From NCBI GenBank assembly GCA_017627115.1, contig JAGAHK010000411.1, forward strand, positions 1 through 9,281: a DNA stretch of 9,281 bases, given 5' to 3'. Source of the DNA: Bacillota bacterium. Lineage in GTDB: Bacteria; Bacillota; Clostridia; Lachnospirales; CAG-274. The notes below the pieces were generated by a model that worked only from the letters and a program-made list of their open reading frames with translations, was not told where the DNA came from and ran no database searches. Shown here piece after piece: positions 1-7,120 of this stretch (position 1 is its first letter; every line of letters begins with the position of its first letter). The position numbers were made by a program, and so were the translations under genes.

Positions 1-85
1 ATTAATATTTTTTGTTGCTTTTGTCTAATTTGTAATTTTTAACAAAAGCTAACTGCACAATTTTCCAAAACACGCAATTTTATTC

Positions 86-1651
86 CTATTTGCTCACCGA
101 TACTTTAACGTTTTTCTTTTTTATCTTTTTGCCTTTCATACCTTTAAGGACATCCTTGATATATTTTTTCGGTATTTCCACCAATGTATATGTATCATGT
201 AGTTCAACATCACCTATCACACTGCCCTGTATACCGCTTTCTCCTGCCAATGCACCTATTATATCCTTCACCCTTATGCCGTCTTTTTTGCCTGCATCTA
301 TATAAAGAGTACGTATTTTTTCTCCCTTATTGATATCATCTTCATATTCATCTATATCGGGATCGTAAAGATTGAGTTTAAGCAGAGCCGCGGCAAGTTC
401 TTTCATATCCCAGCCCTCCTTTTCAAGTTTTTCGGCAGCTGTGATATATTTGTCGAGCCTGCCGTCTTTTATGACCTCTTTAACCTCACCTATCAAGCTT
501 TTTGTTTTGGCATCGGTTATGTCCGTAAATGACGGCAGCGGAACAACTTTTATCTTTTGACCCGTAAGTGCGGTTATGCTCTTTAACCTTTCTTTTTCCT
601 TACCCGTAACAAGACTGTAGGCAATTCCGCTTTTGCCTGCGCGCCCTGTTCTTCCTATGCGGTGAACATAATATTCGGCTTCAAGAGGAAGATCGTGATT
701 TATAACAAGTTCAACATTGTCCACATCTATCCCCCTTGCCGCAATATCCGTTGCAACAAGGATATTTATTGTACCGCTGCGAAACTTTTTCATAACACTG
801 TCACGCTGGAGTTGATCCATATCACCGTGCAGTCCGTCTGCGGCATACCCCTTTGCAAGCAGCATTTCGACAACACTGTCAACTCGTTTTTTCATATTAC
901 AGAAAACTATTGCAAGTTCAGGCATATGGTATTCAAGCAGACGGCAAACTGCCTCGTCCTTGGTCTTTTCTTTGAGTTCGATATATTTCTGGTCTATTTT
1001 CGGCACGCTGACCTTGCTGCCACTGTCTGCCTTTATATGCAGAGGATCTTTCTGATATTTATGTGTTATATCAACGATAGGTTTCGGCATGGTCGCGGAA
1101 AACAGCAAAGTCTGGTGTTCCTGCGGTATTTTGACAAGTATTTTTTCTATATCCTCACGGAAGCCCATATTCAGCATCTCATCCGCTTCATCAAGTACAA
1201 CATATTTAACATTCTGCATTTTCAGAGTATGTCTTTTAATATGGTCTATTACTCTGCCCGGTGTTCCGACAACTATCTGCACGCCGCGTCTTAAAGCCGA
1301 GATCTGCTTCACTATCGGCTGACCGCCGTACACAGGAAGCACTTTGATATCATCGGTATACTTTAATATTTTTCTGAATTCCTCGCATATCTGTATAGCG
1401 AGTTCGCGTGTAGGCGCAAGAATGACCGACTGTAGGCTGTCATCCTGCGCATCGGTCTTTTCAATGCACGGTATAGCAAAAGCCGCCGTTTTGCCCGAGC
1501 CCGTCTGTGCCTGACCTATCACATCCTTGCCCGATAGTATAGCTTCAAGAGTTTTTGCCTGAATAGGCGTTGCCGTCACAAAGCCCATATCATCAAGCGC
1601 GCGCTTCAGCTGCGGCTTTATATCAAGATTTTCAAAATTTCTTTCTTCCAT
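86..1651 (-). CDS. DEAD-box ATP-dependent RNA helicase with C-terminal DbpA-type RNA-binding domain
   Basis: The product is an ATP-dependent RNA helicase that remodels RNA duplexes in the cytoplasm; family members (DeaD/CshA/DbpA/YxiN) act in ribosome assembly and mRNA turnover. Seen in the sequence, numbering from the chosen start: Q motif around residues 6-31, motif I AQTGSGKT (48-55), PTRELA (80-85), TPGR (130-133), DEAD (154-157), SAT (185-187), then ARGID and HRIGRTGRAG. After a linker, roughly residues 445-521 resemble the DbpA RNA-binding domain and end in a lysine-rich tail. At 521 residues it is slightly longer than typical family members. I chose the ATG at 1651 because GGAG lies 9 bases upstream (1661-1664) and it sits just before the Q motif. 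The ATG at 1678 (530 residues) has no ribosome binding site. It is the second gene after the TadA-HAD gene and probably co-transcribed. All core motifs are intact. Whether it is CshA-, DeaD- or YxiN-like in target cannot be decided here. Confidence 0.95.
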   Translation of the reverse strand: MEERNFENLDIKPQLKRALDDMGFVTATPIQAKTLEAILSGKDVIGQAQTGSGKTAAFAIPCIEKTDAQDDSLQSVILAPTRELAIQICEEFRKILKYTDDIKVLPVYGGQPIVKQISALRRGVQIVVGTPGRVIDHIKRHTLKMQNVKYVVLDEADEMLNMGFREDIEKILVKIPQEHQTLLFSATMPKPIVDITHKYQKDPLHIKADSGSKVSVPKIDQKYIELKEKTKDEAVCRLLEYHMPELAIVFCNMKKRVDSVVEMLLAKGYAADGLHGDMDQLQRDSVMKKFRSGTINILVATDIAARGIDVDNVELVINHDLPLEAEYYVHRIGRTGRAGKSGIAYSLVTGKEKERLKSITALTGQKIKVVPLPSFTDITDAKTKSLIGEVKEVIKDGRLDKYITAAEKLEKEGWDMKELAAALLKLNLYDPDIDEYEDDINKGEKIRTLYIDAGKKDGIRVKDIIGALAGESGIQGSVIGDVELHDTYTLVEIPKKYIKDVLKGMKGKKIKKKNVKVSVSK

Positions 1652-1660
1652 ATTATATAT

Positions 1661-1664
1661 CTCC
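1661..1664 (-). promoter_or_regulatory. Ribosome binding site deciding the helicase start
   Basis: On the minus strand GGAG is followed by a 9-base spacer and the ATG at 1651. The ATGs at 1678 and 1666 have no comparable Shine-Dalgarno sequence, which favours the shorter helicase. Confidence 0.55.
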
Positions 1665-1690
1665 ATTTCAAAACTCATTTCAAAACTGTA

Positions 1691-2818
1691 TCATAAATCA
1701 CTGCTGTTCTTTTTGCTGTGATTTATCATAGGTTCAAGTTCCTGCATAAAATTTGTTATATATCTGTCGGACTCTGCGATAATAATATCCGTATTCTGCC
1801 CGCTTCTTTCATCATAAACGCCTACGGCAGTCATCCCTGCCGTCTTTGCACTTCTTATGCCCTGGATAATATCTTCATATACAGTACAGTTTTCGGGCTT
1901 TACACCCATCATTTCCGCACATTTCAGATATATGTCGGGGTTATCTTTATTCGGCAGACCGAGTTTGCCGTCAGCAAAAGCATCAAAGCATTCTGTTATT
2001 GCATATTTTTTCAGAACGGGAAGATAAAACTCGGGATTGGAGGCTGTTGCAAGACCGACTTTATAATTCTTTCTTTTTAAAAACCTTATATACTCAACAA
2101 CACTGTCTTTTAGCTTAACATTACGCTCATACTCAAAAACGGCACTCTTATGCCATTCTTCCATTATATCCTCTACACTTTCTTTGATATTATAAGTGTT
2201 TTTTGTAAACACGGCACCTTCATAAAAGCTCATCGCAGAAATCTTATGTCCATAATCGGGTGATATTTTCATACCTCTTTTTTCAAAAAAAATAAAATCG
2301 ACTTTTTCCCATAAATAGTTGGAATCTGCAATAGTACCGTCAAAATCGAAAATATAGCCTTTTTTTTCAACTTGTCTGAAATTCTTAAAAAAATCTTTCA
2401 TAAGCATTGAACATTCGTTTTCCATAACACCCTTTACGGTCTGTGCCGTATGATTAAAACGAGTATCATTCAAAAGATCGTATACAGAACCAACACAGCC
2501 TGCTTTTTTATTAGCAGCACCGTAAACAACCCGAGGTATCCGTGCCTGCAAAGCTGCCCCTGCACACATGGGACAGGGTTCGACCGTAACATAAAGAGTG
2601 CAGTCCTCAAGACGCCAGTCGCCGATCGTTTCGCACGCCTGCTTTATAGCGATGATCTCTCCGTGAGCAAGCGCACTGTTAAGACTCATACGCATATTAT
2701 ATCCGCTGCCTATAACTTTATCTTTACGCACTATCACGCAACCGATAGGCACTTCTCCCGCTTCGTAAGCAAGTTTTGCTTTTTCAAGCGCAAGTTTCAT
2801 AAAATAATTGTCGTCCAT
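1691..2818 (-). CDS. tadA: Bifunctional fusion: tRNA-specific adenosine deaminase (TadA) + HAD-family phosphatase
   Basis: The N-terminal ~150 residues form a TadA-type deaminase, which converts A34 to inosine in tRNA-Arg(ACG) so that it reads several arginine codons. Zinc and catalytic residues visible are H52-G-E54 (most relatives have HAE) and the PCPMC motif with C82 and C85. From about residue 153 a HAD hydrolase follows in the same frame: motif I DFDGT (nucleophile D158, acid/base D160), T258 in GLATAS (motif II), K291 before NPD (motif III) and E315-D316 (motif IV), with a helical cap between motifs I and II. This pattern is subfamily IA, like beta-phosphoglucomutase or phosphoglycolate phosphatases; the substrate is unknown. 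At 375 residues it is over twice the length of ordinary TadA. The start ATG is preceded by GAGAGG (2826-2831) with a 7-base spacer. It is the first gene of a probable operon with the helicase downstream. Deaminase assignment is strong; the HAD substrate is not inferable. Confidence 0.9.
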   Translation of the reverse strand: MDDNYFMKLALEKAKLAYEAGEVPIGCVIVRKDKVIGSGYNMRMSLNSALAHGEIIAIKQACETIGDWRLEDCTLYVTVEPCPMCAGAALQARIPRVVYGAANKKAGCVGSVYDLLNDTRFNHTAQTVKGVMENECSMLMKDFFKNFRQVEKKGYIFDFDGTIADSNYLWEKVDFIFFEKRGMKISPDYGHKISAMSFYEGAVFTKNTYNIKESVEDIMEEWHKSAVFEYERNVKLKDSVVEYIRFLKRKNYKVGLATASNPEFYLPVLKKYAITECFDAFADGKLGLPNKDNPDIYLKCAEMMGVKPENCTVYEDIIQGIRSAKTAGMTAVGVYDERSGQNTDIIIAESDRYITNFMQELEPMINHSKKNSSDL

Positions 2819-2847
2819 AGTAATACCTCTCTTACAAGAAATCTCAA

Positions 2848-2875
2848 TTTATAAACAAAATAAAAAAATTGTTAA
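2848..2875 (-). promoter_or_regulatory. Candidate sigma-A promoter for the tadA-HAD/helicase unit
   Basis: Read on the minus strand, TTAACA (plus 2870-2875) is followed by 16 bases and TATAAA (plus 2848-2853). This would start transcription near 2841, about 23 bases before the ATG. The region is very AT-rich, so chance matches are easy, and confidence is moderate. Confidence 0.4.
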
Positions 2876-2893
2876 ATTAAATTCAAGTTTATA

Positions 2894-2922
2894 TTGCATA
2901 AAAGAAAAAAAAGTGCTATAAT
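2894..2922 (+). promoter_or_regulatory. Sigma-A promoter with extended -10 for the DivIVA-like gene
   Basis: TTGCAT (2894-2899), 17 bases, then TATAAT (2917-2922), with TG one base upstream of the -10 hexamer (TGCTATAAT), an extended -10 element. Transcription would start near 2929, giving a leader of about 42 bases before the ATG at 2971. The position rules out the ATG at 2923 as translation start, since it would lie ahead of the mRNA 5' end. Confidence 0.7.
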
Positions 2923-2956
2923 ATGTTTATAATAATATTAATAAAAATTTTTAAAT

Positions 2957-2963
2957 TAGGGGG
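2957..2963 (+). promoter_or_regulatory. Ribosome binding site deciding the DivIVA-like start
   Basis: TAGGGGG lies 7 bases before the ATG at 2971. The alternative in-frame ATG at 2923 touches the -10 hexamer and has no ribosome binding site. Confidence 0.6.
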
Positions 2964-2970
2964 CGTATTT

Positions 2971-4419
2971 ATGGCAAACTTTACATTCAACAAAAAAGGC
3001 GGCTATGAAACTGTCGAGGTTGACAAGTACATAGAGGAACTTGAGAACAAAATACAGATTTTTGAGGACAAGTCATCCGCCATCAACAGAGCCATAATTA
3101 GTGCACAAAGTGCTGCTGACAACATGATCAAGGCATCTACCGAAGATGCCAAAAAGCTTATGGACAGTGCAAAGGCAGACGCGGAAAAGATAATTGAAGA
3201 TGCGAAAGCCGAGGCTGAAAACCTCACTGCCGAAAGCAAGACCGTACATTCAAAAGCAGTTGCGGAAGCAGAAGCCGAAAAGGCAAGAATTCTTGAAGAA
3301 GCGCGCGATATGGCTGCTTCTCTCCGCAAGAATGCAAAAGAACAATTTGACGGTATCAAGACCAATATATCACAACAGAAGGAATTAATCAACAGCTTTT
3401 CAAATGATTACAACACATTTTTTGAAAAAATCTTTAATTCCGGCATAGTTGATGAATACCAGGCACTTAAAAATAAATACACGGGCGAAGCTCAAAAAGC
3501 AAGCATCGGCAATATAGGTTCGCAGCTTGACAAGATAACCGAGCTTACAGACGAACTTATGAACCCGAAGGAACCTGAAGCAGAAATCAAGGCAGAAGTC
3601 AAAGAAGATATAGTTAAAGAAGATACTTCAGCTGCTGTACAGGCAGACGAAAATAAAGAGGACACAGTCAACGCTGCGGACAAAACAGAAAGCAAGCCCG
3701 AGGAAAAGGTCGAAGAAAAGCCTGATGAAAGCATTGCCGCTGCAGCAGAGACAAAGGAAGAAGAAAAGAAAGACGAAGCTCCTGCCGAAGTTAAAGCAGC
3801 AGACAAGCCTGCCGAAGAAGCAAAGACAGAAGAGAAGAAAGAAGCAACTCCCGTTGCACCCGCTTCTACACCTTCACCCAGCGGTTCGGATATCCTTAAC
3901 CGCGTAAAAGCAGGTTTCAATAATCCTGCACAGCCTGCTTCACAGCAGCCTTCTGCCGGTTCTTCCGACATCCTCAGCCGTGTAAAGAGTCTTAACAGCG
4001 AGAACAAGCCTGCGCAGACAACAACATCTGCAGCTGCTTCGTCCGATATATTGAGCCGCGTAAAAGCAGGTTTCAACAGCAGCGATGCTTCTGCACAGCC
4101 CGCTGCTCAGCCGCAGTCCGGCACACCCGATATTCTCAGCCGTGTTAGATCCAACACCGCTTCGGGCGCAGTTTCATCCGTACCTGCATCGGGTCTCAAC
4201 TCGACACCTGCAAGCAGCTCGACAGCTTCTACACCCGATCTTGCTATCAAATCGGGTTTGAGCAACAGCAAGGAAACCGCCGGCATTCCTGCTCCCAAGA
4301 GTTATCTTGAACCCACAAAGAAGCTCGCACCAAGCAGTTTTGCGCCTGTAAGCGACGAAAATCAGCCCAGAAGAGTTGGTATTTACCGTGTTCCCGCAGG
4401 CAGCGAAGACAAAAAATAA
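2971..4419 (+). CDS. DivIVA-like coiled-coil protein with long disordered tail carrying DILSRV repeats
   Basis: The first ~30 residues match the DivIVA/GpsB membrane-binding N-terminus (FTFNKKGGYETVEVDKYI, with GY and EVD). This is followed by a long Ala/Glu/Lys coiled coil to about residue 140. DivIVA proteins mark curved membrane at septa and poles and recruit division, wall or chromosome-segregation partners. A more globular stretch (about 140-195) leads to a charged, Glu/Lys/Ala-rich low-complexity region (about 195-300). Then comes a Ser/Ala/Pro/Gln-rich tail with S/P-DIL-S/N-RV-K/R motifs at residues 306, 332, 358 and 386, and a degenerate PDL copy at 422. There is no signal peptide or membrane helix. 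At 482 residues it is far longer than B. subtilis DivIVA (about 160), the excess being the tail. It has its own promoter and terminator, so it is probably monocistronic. The N-terminal family call is good; the role of the tail is unknown. Septum or pole localisation is inference. Confidence 0.85.
   Translation: MANFTFNKKGGYETVEVDKYIEELENKIQIFEDKSSAINRAIISAQSAADNMIKASTEDAKKLMDSAKADAEKIIEDAKAEAENLTAESKTVHSKAVAEAEAEKARILEEARDMAASLRKNAKEQFDGIKTNISQQKELINSFSNDYNTFFEKIFNSGIVDEYQALKNKYTGEAQKASIGNIGSQLDKITELTDELMNPKEPEAEIKAEVKEDIVKEDTSAAVQADENKEDTVNAADKTESKPEEKVEEKPDESIAAAAETKEEEKKDEAPAEVKAADKPAEEAKTEEKKEATPVAPASTPSPSGSDILNRVKAGFNNPAQPASQQPSAGSSDILSRVKSLNSENKPAQTTTSAAASSDILSRVKAGFNSSDASAQPAAQPQSGTPDILSRVRSNTASGAVSSVPASGLNSTPASSSTASTPDLAIKSGLSNSKETAGIPAPKSYLEPTKKLAPSSFAPVSDENQPRRVGIYRVPAGSEDKK
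3886..4152 (+). repeat. Four-copy ~26-residue repeat within the DivIVA-like tail
   Basis: Cores encode SDILNRVKAGF (3886-3918), SDILSRVKSL (3964-3993), SDILSRVKAGF (4042-4074) and PDILSRVRS (4126-4152). Spacing between copies is 26, 26 and 28 residues, with variable Ser/Ala/Pro/Gln linkers between conserved cores. Copies 1 and 3 also share an exact 21-base DNA match (3900-3920 and 4056-4076). Core conservation against drifting linkers points to a repeated binding motif. Confidence 0.85.
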
Positions 4420-4431
4420 TATTTTTACAAC

Positions 4432-4462
4432 AAAAGGCAGTATCTTTAATGTACTGCCTTTT
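4432..4462 (+). terminator. Intrinsic terminator after the DivIVA-like gene
   Basis: A perfect 11-bp stem, AAAAGGCAGTA (4432-4442) with TACTGCCTTTT (4452-4462), closes a 9-base loop and runs into a T tract, 12 bases after the stop codon. Confidence 0.85.
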
Positions 4463-4512
4463 TCAATTGGTCAAAACCGCCCCGTTTTTTTATGAAATTT
4501 TAAATAATTTTG

Positions 4513-4541
4513 TTGATTTTATATAAAAAATGAGTTATAAT
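4513..4541 (+). promoter_or_regulatory. Sigma-A promoter of the walR-walK-hemerythrin operon
   Basis: TTGATT (4513-4518), a 17-base spacer and a perfect TATAAT (4536-4541) form a near-consensus vegetative promoter. Transcription is expected near 4548, leaving a leader of about 55 bases before the ATG at 4603. Confidence 0.75.
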
Positions 4542-4568
4542 ATATTTGTATAGGTATGTACAAATATA
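4541..4568 (+). promoter_or_regulatory. Perfect inverted repeat at the walR transcription start, candidate operator
   Basis: TATATTTGTA (4541-4550) and TACAAATATA (4559-4568) are exact reverse complements separated by 8 bases. The element begins at the last base of the -10 hexamer and spans the predicted start site, a typical place for a repressor. A direct repeat TGTATA / TGTACA with a 10-base period (4547 and 4557) lies inside it; OmpR-family regulators usually bind direct repeats, so self-regulation is possible. The regulator is unknown. Confidence 0.5.
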
Positions 4569-4587
4569 AAACAGATCAATTCTGTTT
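4569..4587 (+). promoter_or_regulatory. Small hairpin just upstream of the walR ribosome binding site
   Basis: AAACAGA (4569-4575) pairs with TCTGTTT (4581-4587) around a 5-base loop, ending 2 bases before AGGAGG (4590-4595). The stem is AT-rich and lacks a following T tract, so it is not a terminator. It could position or protect the leader, but it may be incidental. Confidence 0.35.
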
Positions 4588-4602
4588 CGAGGAGGTATAA
4601 AA

Positions 4603-5298
4603 ATGCCCGGTAAAATACTTGTTGTTGATGATGAAGCGAGTATTGTCAATATTATTTCATTCAATCTGAAAAAAGAAGGATATGAAGTTATAACAGCAGG
4701 CGACGGCGAAACCGGTCTTGAACTTGCGCTGCGCGAAAAGCCCGATCTTGTGCTGCTTGATATTATGATGCCGCAGATGGACGGCTATGAAGTATGCCGC
4801 AAGATACGCGAAAAAAGCAATGTGCCTATAATCATGCTTACAGCACGCGCAGATGAAGTCGATAAGGTCATAGGTCTGGAAATGGGAGCGGACGATTACG
4901 TTACCAAGCCCTTTGCCAACCGTGAGCTTATGGCAAGAGTAAAAGCCAATCTGCGCCGTACACTTGCTATTGAGGCTGCTAAAACCACAAAAAATGCCAA
5001 TGTCGCTACATACGGCGATATAACTATTGATTTTAAACGCTATGAAGTTAAAAAGCGCGGCGAAGTACTCAATCTCACCGTGCGTGAGACCGAGCTGCTT
5101 AATTTTCTTGCCACACAACAGTCACAGATATTCACTCGCGAGACCCTGCTTGAAAAAGTCTGGGGCTATGAATATCTCGGTGATGTGCGTGCGGTCGATG
5201 TTACAATACGCCGTCTGCGCGAAAAGATCGAGGATGACGCCAGCAAGCCGCAGTATATTATAACCAAACGCGGTGTCGGCTATTATTTCACTTGCTGA
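4603..5298 (+). CDS. walR: WalR-like OmpR/PhoB-family response regulator
   Basis: This cytoplasmic transcription factor is phosphorylated by its partner kinase and binds DNA through a winged helix. The receiver domain (about residues 3-118) has the acidic pair D9-D10, phospho-acceptor D53, T80 and K102. The C-terminal winged helix (about 133-230) contains VWGYEYLGDVRAVDVT, RRLREKIED and RGVGYY. These stretches, and DKVIGLEMGADDYVTKPF in the receiver, match WalR (YycF/VicR) more closely than PhoP as I recall the two families. WalR controls peptidoglycan hydrolases and wall turnover and is often essential. Length, 231 residues, is normal. AGGAGG lies 7 bases before the ATG. It is first in an operon, 26 bases ahead of the kinase gene, and is preceded by a consensus promoter and dyad. 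The WalR name rests on remembered family sequences; a PhoB-like relative is the main alternative. Confidence 0.93.
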   Translation: MPGKILVVDDEASIVNIISFNLKKEGYEVITAGDGETGLELALREKPDLVLLDIMMPQMDGYEVCRKIREKSNVPIIMLTARADEVDKVIGLEMGADDYVTKPFANRELMARVKANLRRTLAIEAAKTTKNANVATYGDITIDFKRYEVKKRGEVLNLTVRETELLNFLATQQSQIFTRETLLEKVWGYEYLGDVRAVDVTIRRLREKIEDDASKPQYIITKRGVGYYFTC

Positions 5299-5324
5299 CA
5301 TCATAAGAACGTGAGAAACAAATT

Positions 5325-7094
5325 ATGAAAAGTATTCGTTGGAAGCTTATGTTCCTGTACCTTACCCTTGTATTGATAGTTATGCTTGTAAGCGGTACTT
5401 TTATTATCGTCAGCATAAACAAACAGGAAACGGACAGGGCTCATGATGAGCTTGTGCAATATGCCAACTATATTGAAGAACAGATCATAGACCAGTATAA
5501 TGTTCCCGAGGAATTTCAGGCAGGTTTCACAAACTTTATTGTTGCAAATTCATCTGCAAGAAATCTGCGCGGTCATATTCTTGACAACAACGGCAAAACC
5601 ATTGCAAGTTCTACAGCTGCCGATTCGGAAGTTCTGCCCTCTTTTGTAAATTCGGCTATAATTTCCGCGATCAACAAAAAGGCAAGCTTCAATTCGGGAC
5701 GCAAAGGCTATGACCAGAATTCACAGGTCAAAGAATGGATAAGCTATGCAAAACCCGTATTTGACAAATCACAGCAGGTCAAATACATCATCTTTGTACA
5801 AATGGATGCAACGACGATCAAATCAAGCCTTACACGCACGATAGGCACTATCTGCATTGCGGTTTTGCTTGCGCTTGCACTTACGGGCTTGCTTGGCGTT
5901 ATATTTGCAAGCACTATCACAGACCCGATCGCCTTACTTACACGCAAAGCAAACCTGCTTGCAAAAGGCAGGCTTGAACAGCACGTTGCAGTTAAAAGCA
6001 ACGATGAGATCGGTCAGCTTACAAGAAGTTTCAACATAATGGCAAAAGAGCTGCGTAAAACACTTACCGAAATGGAGTCGCAAAACAATAAGCTTGAAAT
6101 AATCATGCACAATATGACCGACGGTATCCTCGCCTTTGACGAGAGAGGTGTTCTTCTGCACGCTAACAAGATATGCTATGAAATGCTCGACATTGATGAA
6201 GTTAAAATATCTTTGAGCTGGCTGCTGAATAAAATAGGCGTTGACAAAAACGCAATTTCGGACAAAAACAACGATATAGATATAACAATCGAAGAAAACG
6301 GCAAATACATCAACGTAAACCTTATACCCTACTCCGTAAGCCGCAGAAACATCAACGGTATCATTGCCGTACTGCATGATATTACAAAACATCAGCAGCT
6401 TGATGATATGCGCAAGGAATTTGTTGCAAATGTCAGCCACGAGATCGGCACCCCACTTACTACCGTAATGGGCTATACCGAGCTTTTGCTTGATGGCGCA
6501 ATAGATGATAAAGAGCTTGCGATAGGCTTTTTAAAGGAGATAAGCGTTGCGGCTGAACGTATGAAGCTGCTGCGTGACGATCTGCTTGATCTGTCGCGTT
6601 TTGATACTAAAGTTAACAAGTTCAACAAGACAATAATCGATCTTGTTGCGCTTATAGAGGGCTGCGTAAGACAAAACATTATTGTTGCGGCCAATAAAAA
6701 CCAAAAGATAACCTTTGACAAGCCCAATAAAGAAATGCTTATTTTTGCCGATATGGGCAGAATAAATCAGGTACTTACAAACATCGTTTCAAACGCAATG
6801 AAATACAGCATGGAAAACTCAACTATCAAAATAACCGTTGAGGAAAAGAAGCGCTCATATTATGTCAGCATTGCCGACAACGGCATCGGTATGCCAAAAG
6901 AGGCACTGAACCGTATTTTCGAACGTTTTTACCGTGTTGATAAGGCGCGTAGCCGTGCACTTGGCGGCAACGGTTTGGGTCTTGCCATAGCAAAAGAGAT
7001 AATGGATGCTCACCACGGCAGGATAAACGCCTACAGCGAGCTTGGAAAAGGTACTACAATGGTACTTATTTTCCCGAAATATACAGATCTTTAA
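5325..7094 (+). CDS. walK: WalK-like membrane sensor histidine kinase
   Basis: The protein senses envelope state and phosphorylates the regulator encoded just upstream. Its layout is that of WalK: membrane helix 1 (about residues 7-29), an extracellular sensor domain of about 140 residues, membrane helix 2 (about 173-196), HAMP (about 197-250, with DP at 200-201), PAS (about 255-360), HisKA with phospho-acceptor H372, and HATPase_c with N490 (N-box), DNGIG (518-522), FERFYRVD and GGNGLGLA (547-554). Length, 589 residues, is usual for WalK. Two oddities stand out. The H-box reads SHEIGTPLT, with Gly375 where nearly all relatives have Arg or Lys. The PAS positions that bind zinc in S. aureus WalK are only half conserved (D266 and H351 kept, Asn263 and Lys355 replacing His and Glu). 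The upstream ribosome site is weak (GTGAG, 9 bases before the ATG), so translational coupling to walR is likely. Confidence 0.93.
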   Translation: MKSIRWKLMFLYLTLVLIVMLVSGTFIIVSINKQETDRAHDELVQYANYIEEQIIDQYNVPEEFQAGFTNFIVANSSARNLRGHILDNNGKTIASSTAADSEVLPSFVNSAIISAINKKASFNSGRKGYDQNSQVKEWISYAKPVFDKSQQVKYIIFVQMDATTIKSSLTRTIGTICIAVLLALALTGLLGVIFASTITDPIALLTRKANLLAKGRLEQHVAVKSNDEIGQLTRSFNIMAKELRKTLTEMESQNNKLEIIMHNMTDGILAFDERGVLLHANKICYEMLDIDEVKISLSWLLNKIGVDKNAISDKNNDIDITIEENGKYINVNLIPYSVSRRNINGIIAVLHDITKHQQLDDMRKEFVANVSHEIGTPLTTVMGYTELLLDGAIDDKELAIGFLKEISVAAERMKLLRDDLLDLSRFDTKVNKFNKTIIDLVALIEGCVRQNIIVAANKNQKITFDKPNKEMLIFADMGRINQVLTNIVSNAMKYSMENSTIKITVEEKKRSYYVSIADNGIGMPKEALNRIFERFYRVDKARSRALGGNGLGLAIAKEIMDAHHGRINAYSELGKGTTMVLIFPKYTDL

Positions 7095-7120
7095 ACTTAT
7101 GATTTCACGGAGGTATCCAA

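Noticed and set aside
17..49. Inverted repeat GCTTTTGT / ACAAAAGC downstream of the helicase gene, as a possible terminator
   Set aside because: The stem is only 8 bp with a 17-base loop, and on the minus strand it is followed by an A-rich rather than a T-rich tract. The rest of 1-85 is AT-rich with no other signal.
662..1294. 210-residue plus-strand open frame opposite the helicase gene
   Set aside because: It overlaps the conserved helicase motifs on the other strand, resembles no protein family and has no promoter or ribosome site.
2923..2970. Longer N-terminus for the DivIVA-like protein starting at the ATG at 2923
   Set aside because: That ATG abuts the -10 box, has no ribosome site and would add a hydrophobic stretch ahead of a standard DivIVA start at 2971.
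3886..4152. CRISPR-like or mobile repeat array
   Set aside because: Repeats are in frame, 78-84 bases apart, imperfect at DNA level and lie inside a coding region; they are protein motifs.
3492..4298. Long open frames on the minus strand opposite the DivIVA-like gene (3492-4076 and 4107-4298)
   Set aside because: They are antisense shadows of the Ala/Glu/Ser-rich coding sequence, give low-complexity Ser/Ala products and have no ribosome site.
5934..6440. 168-residue minus-strand open frame within walK
   Set aside because: It is a shadow of the HAMP/PAS coding region with no start signals.
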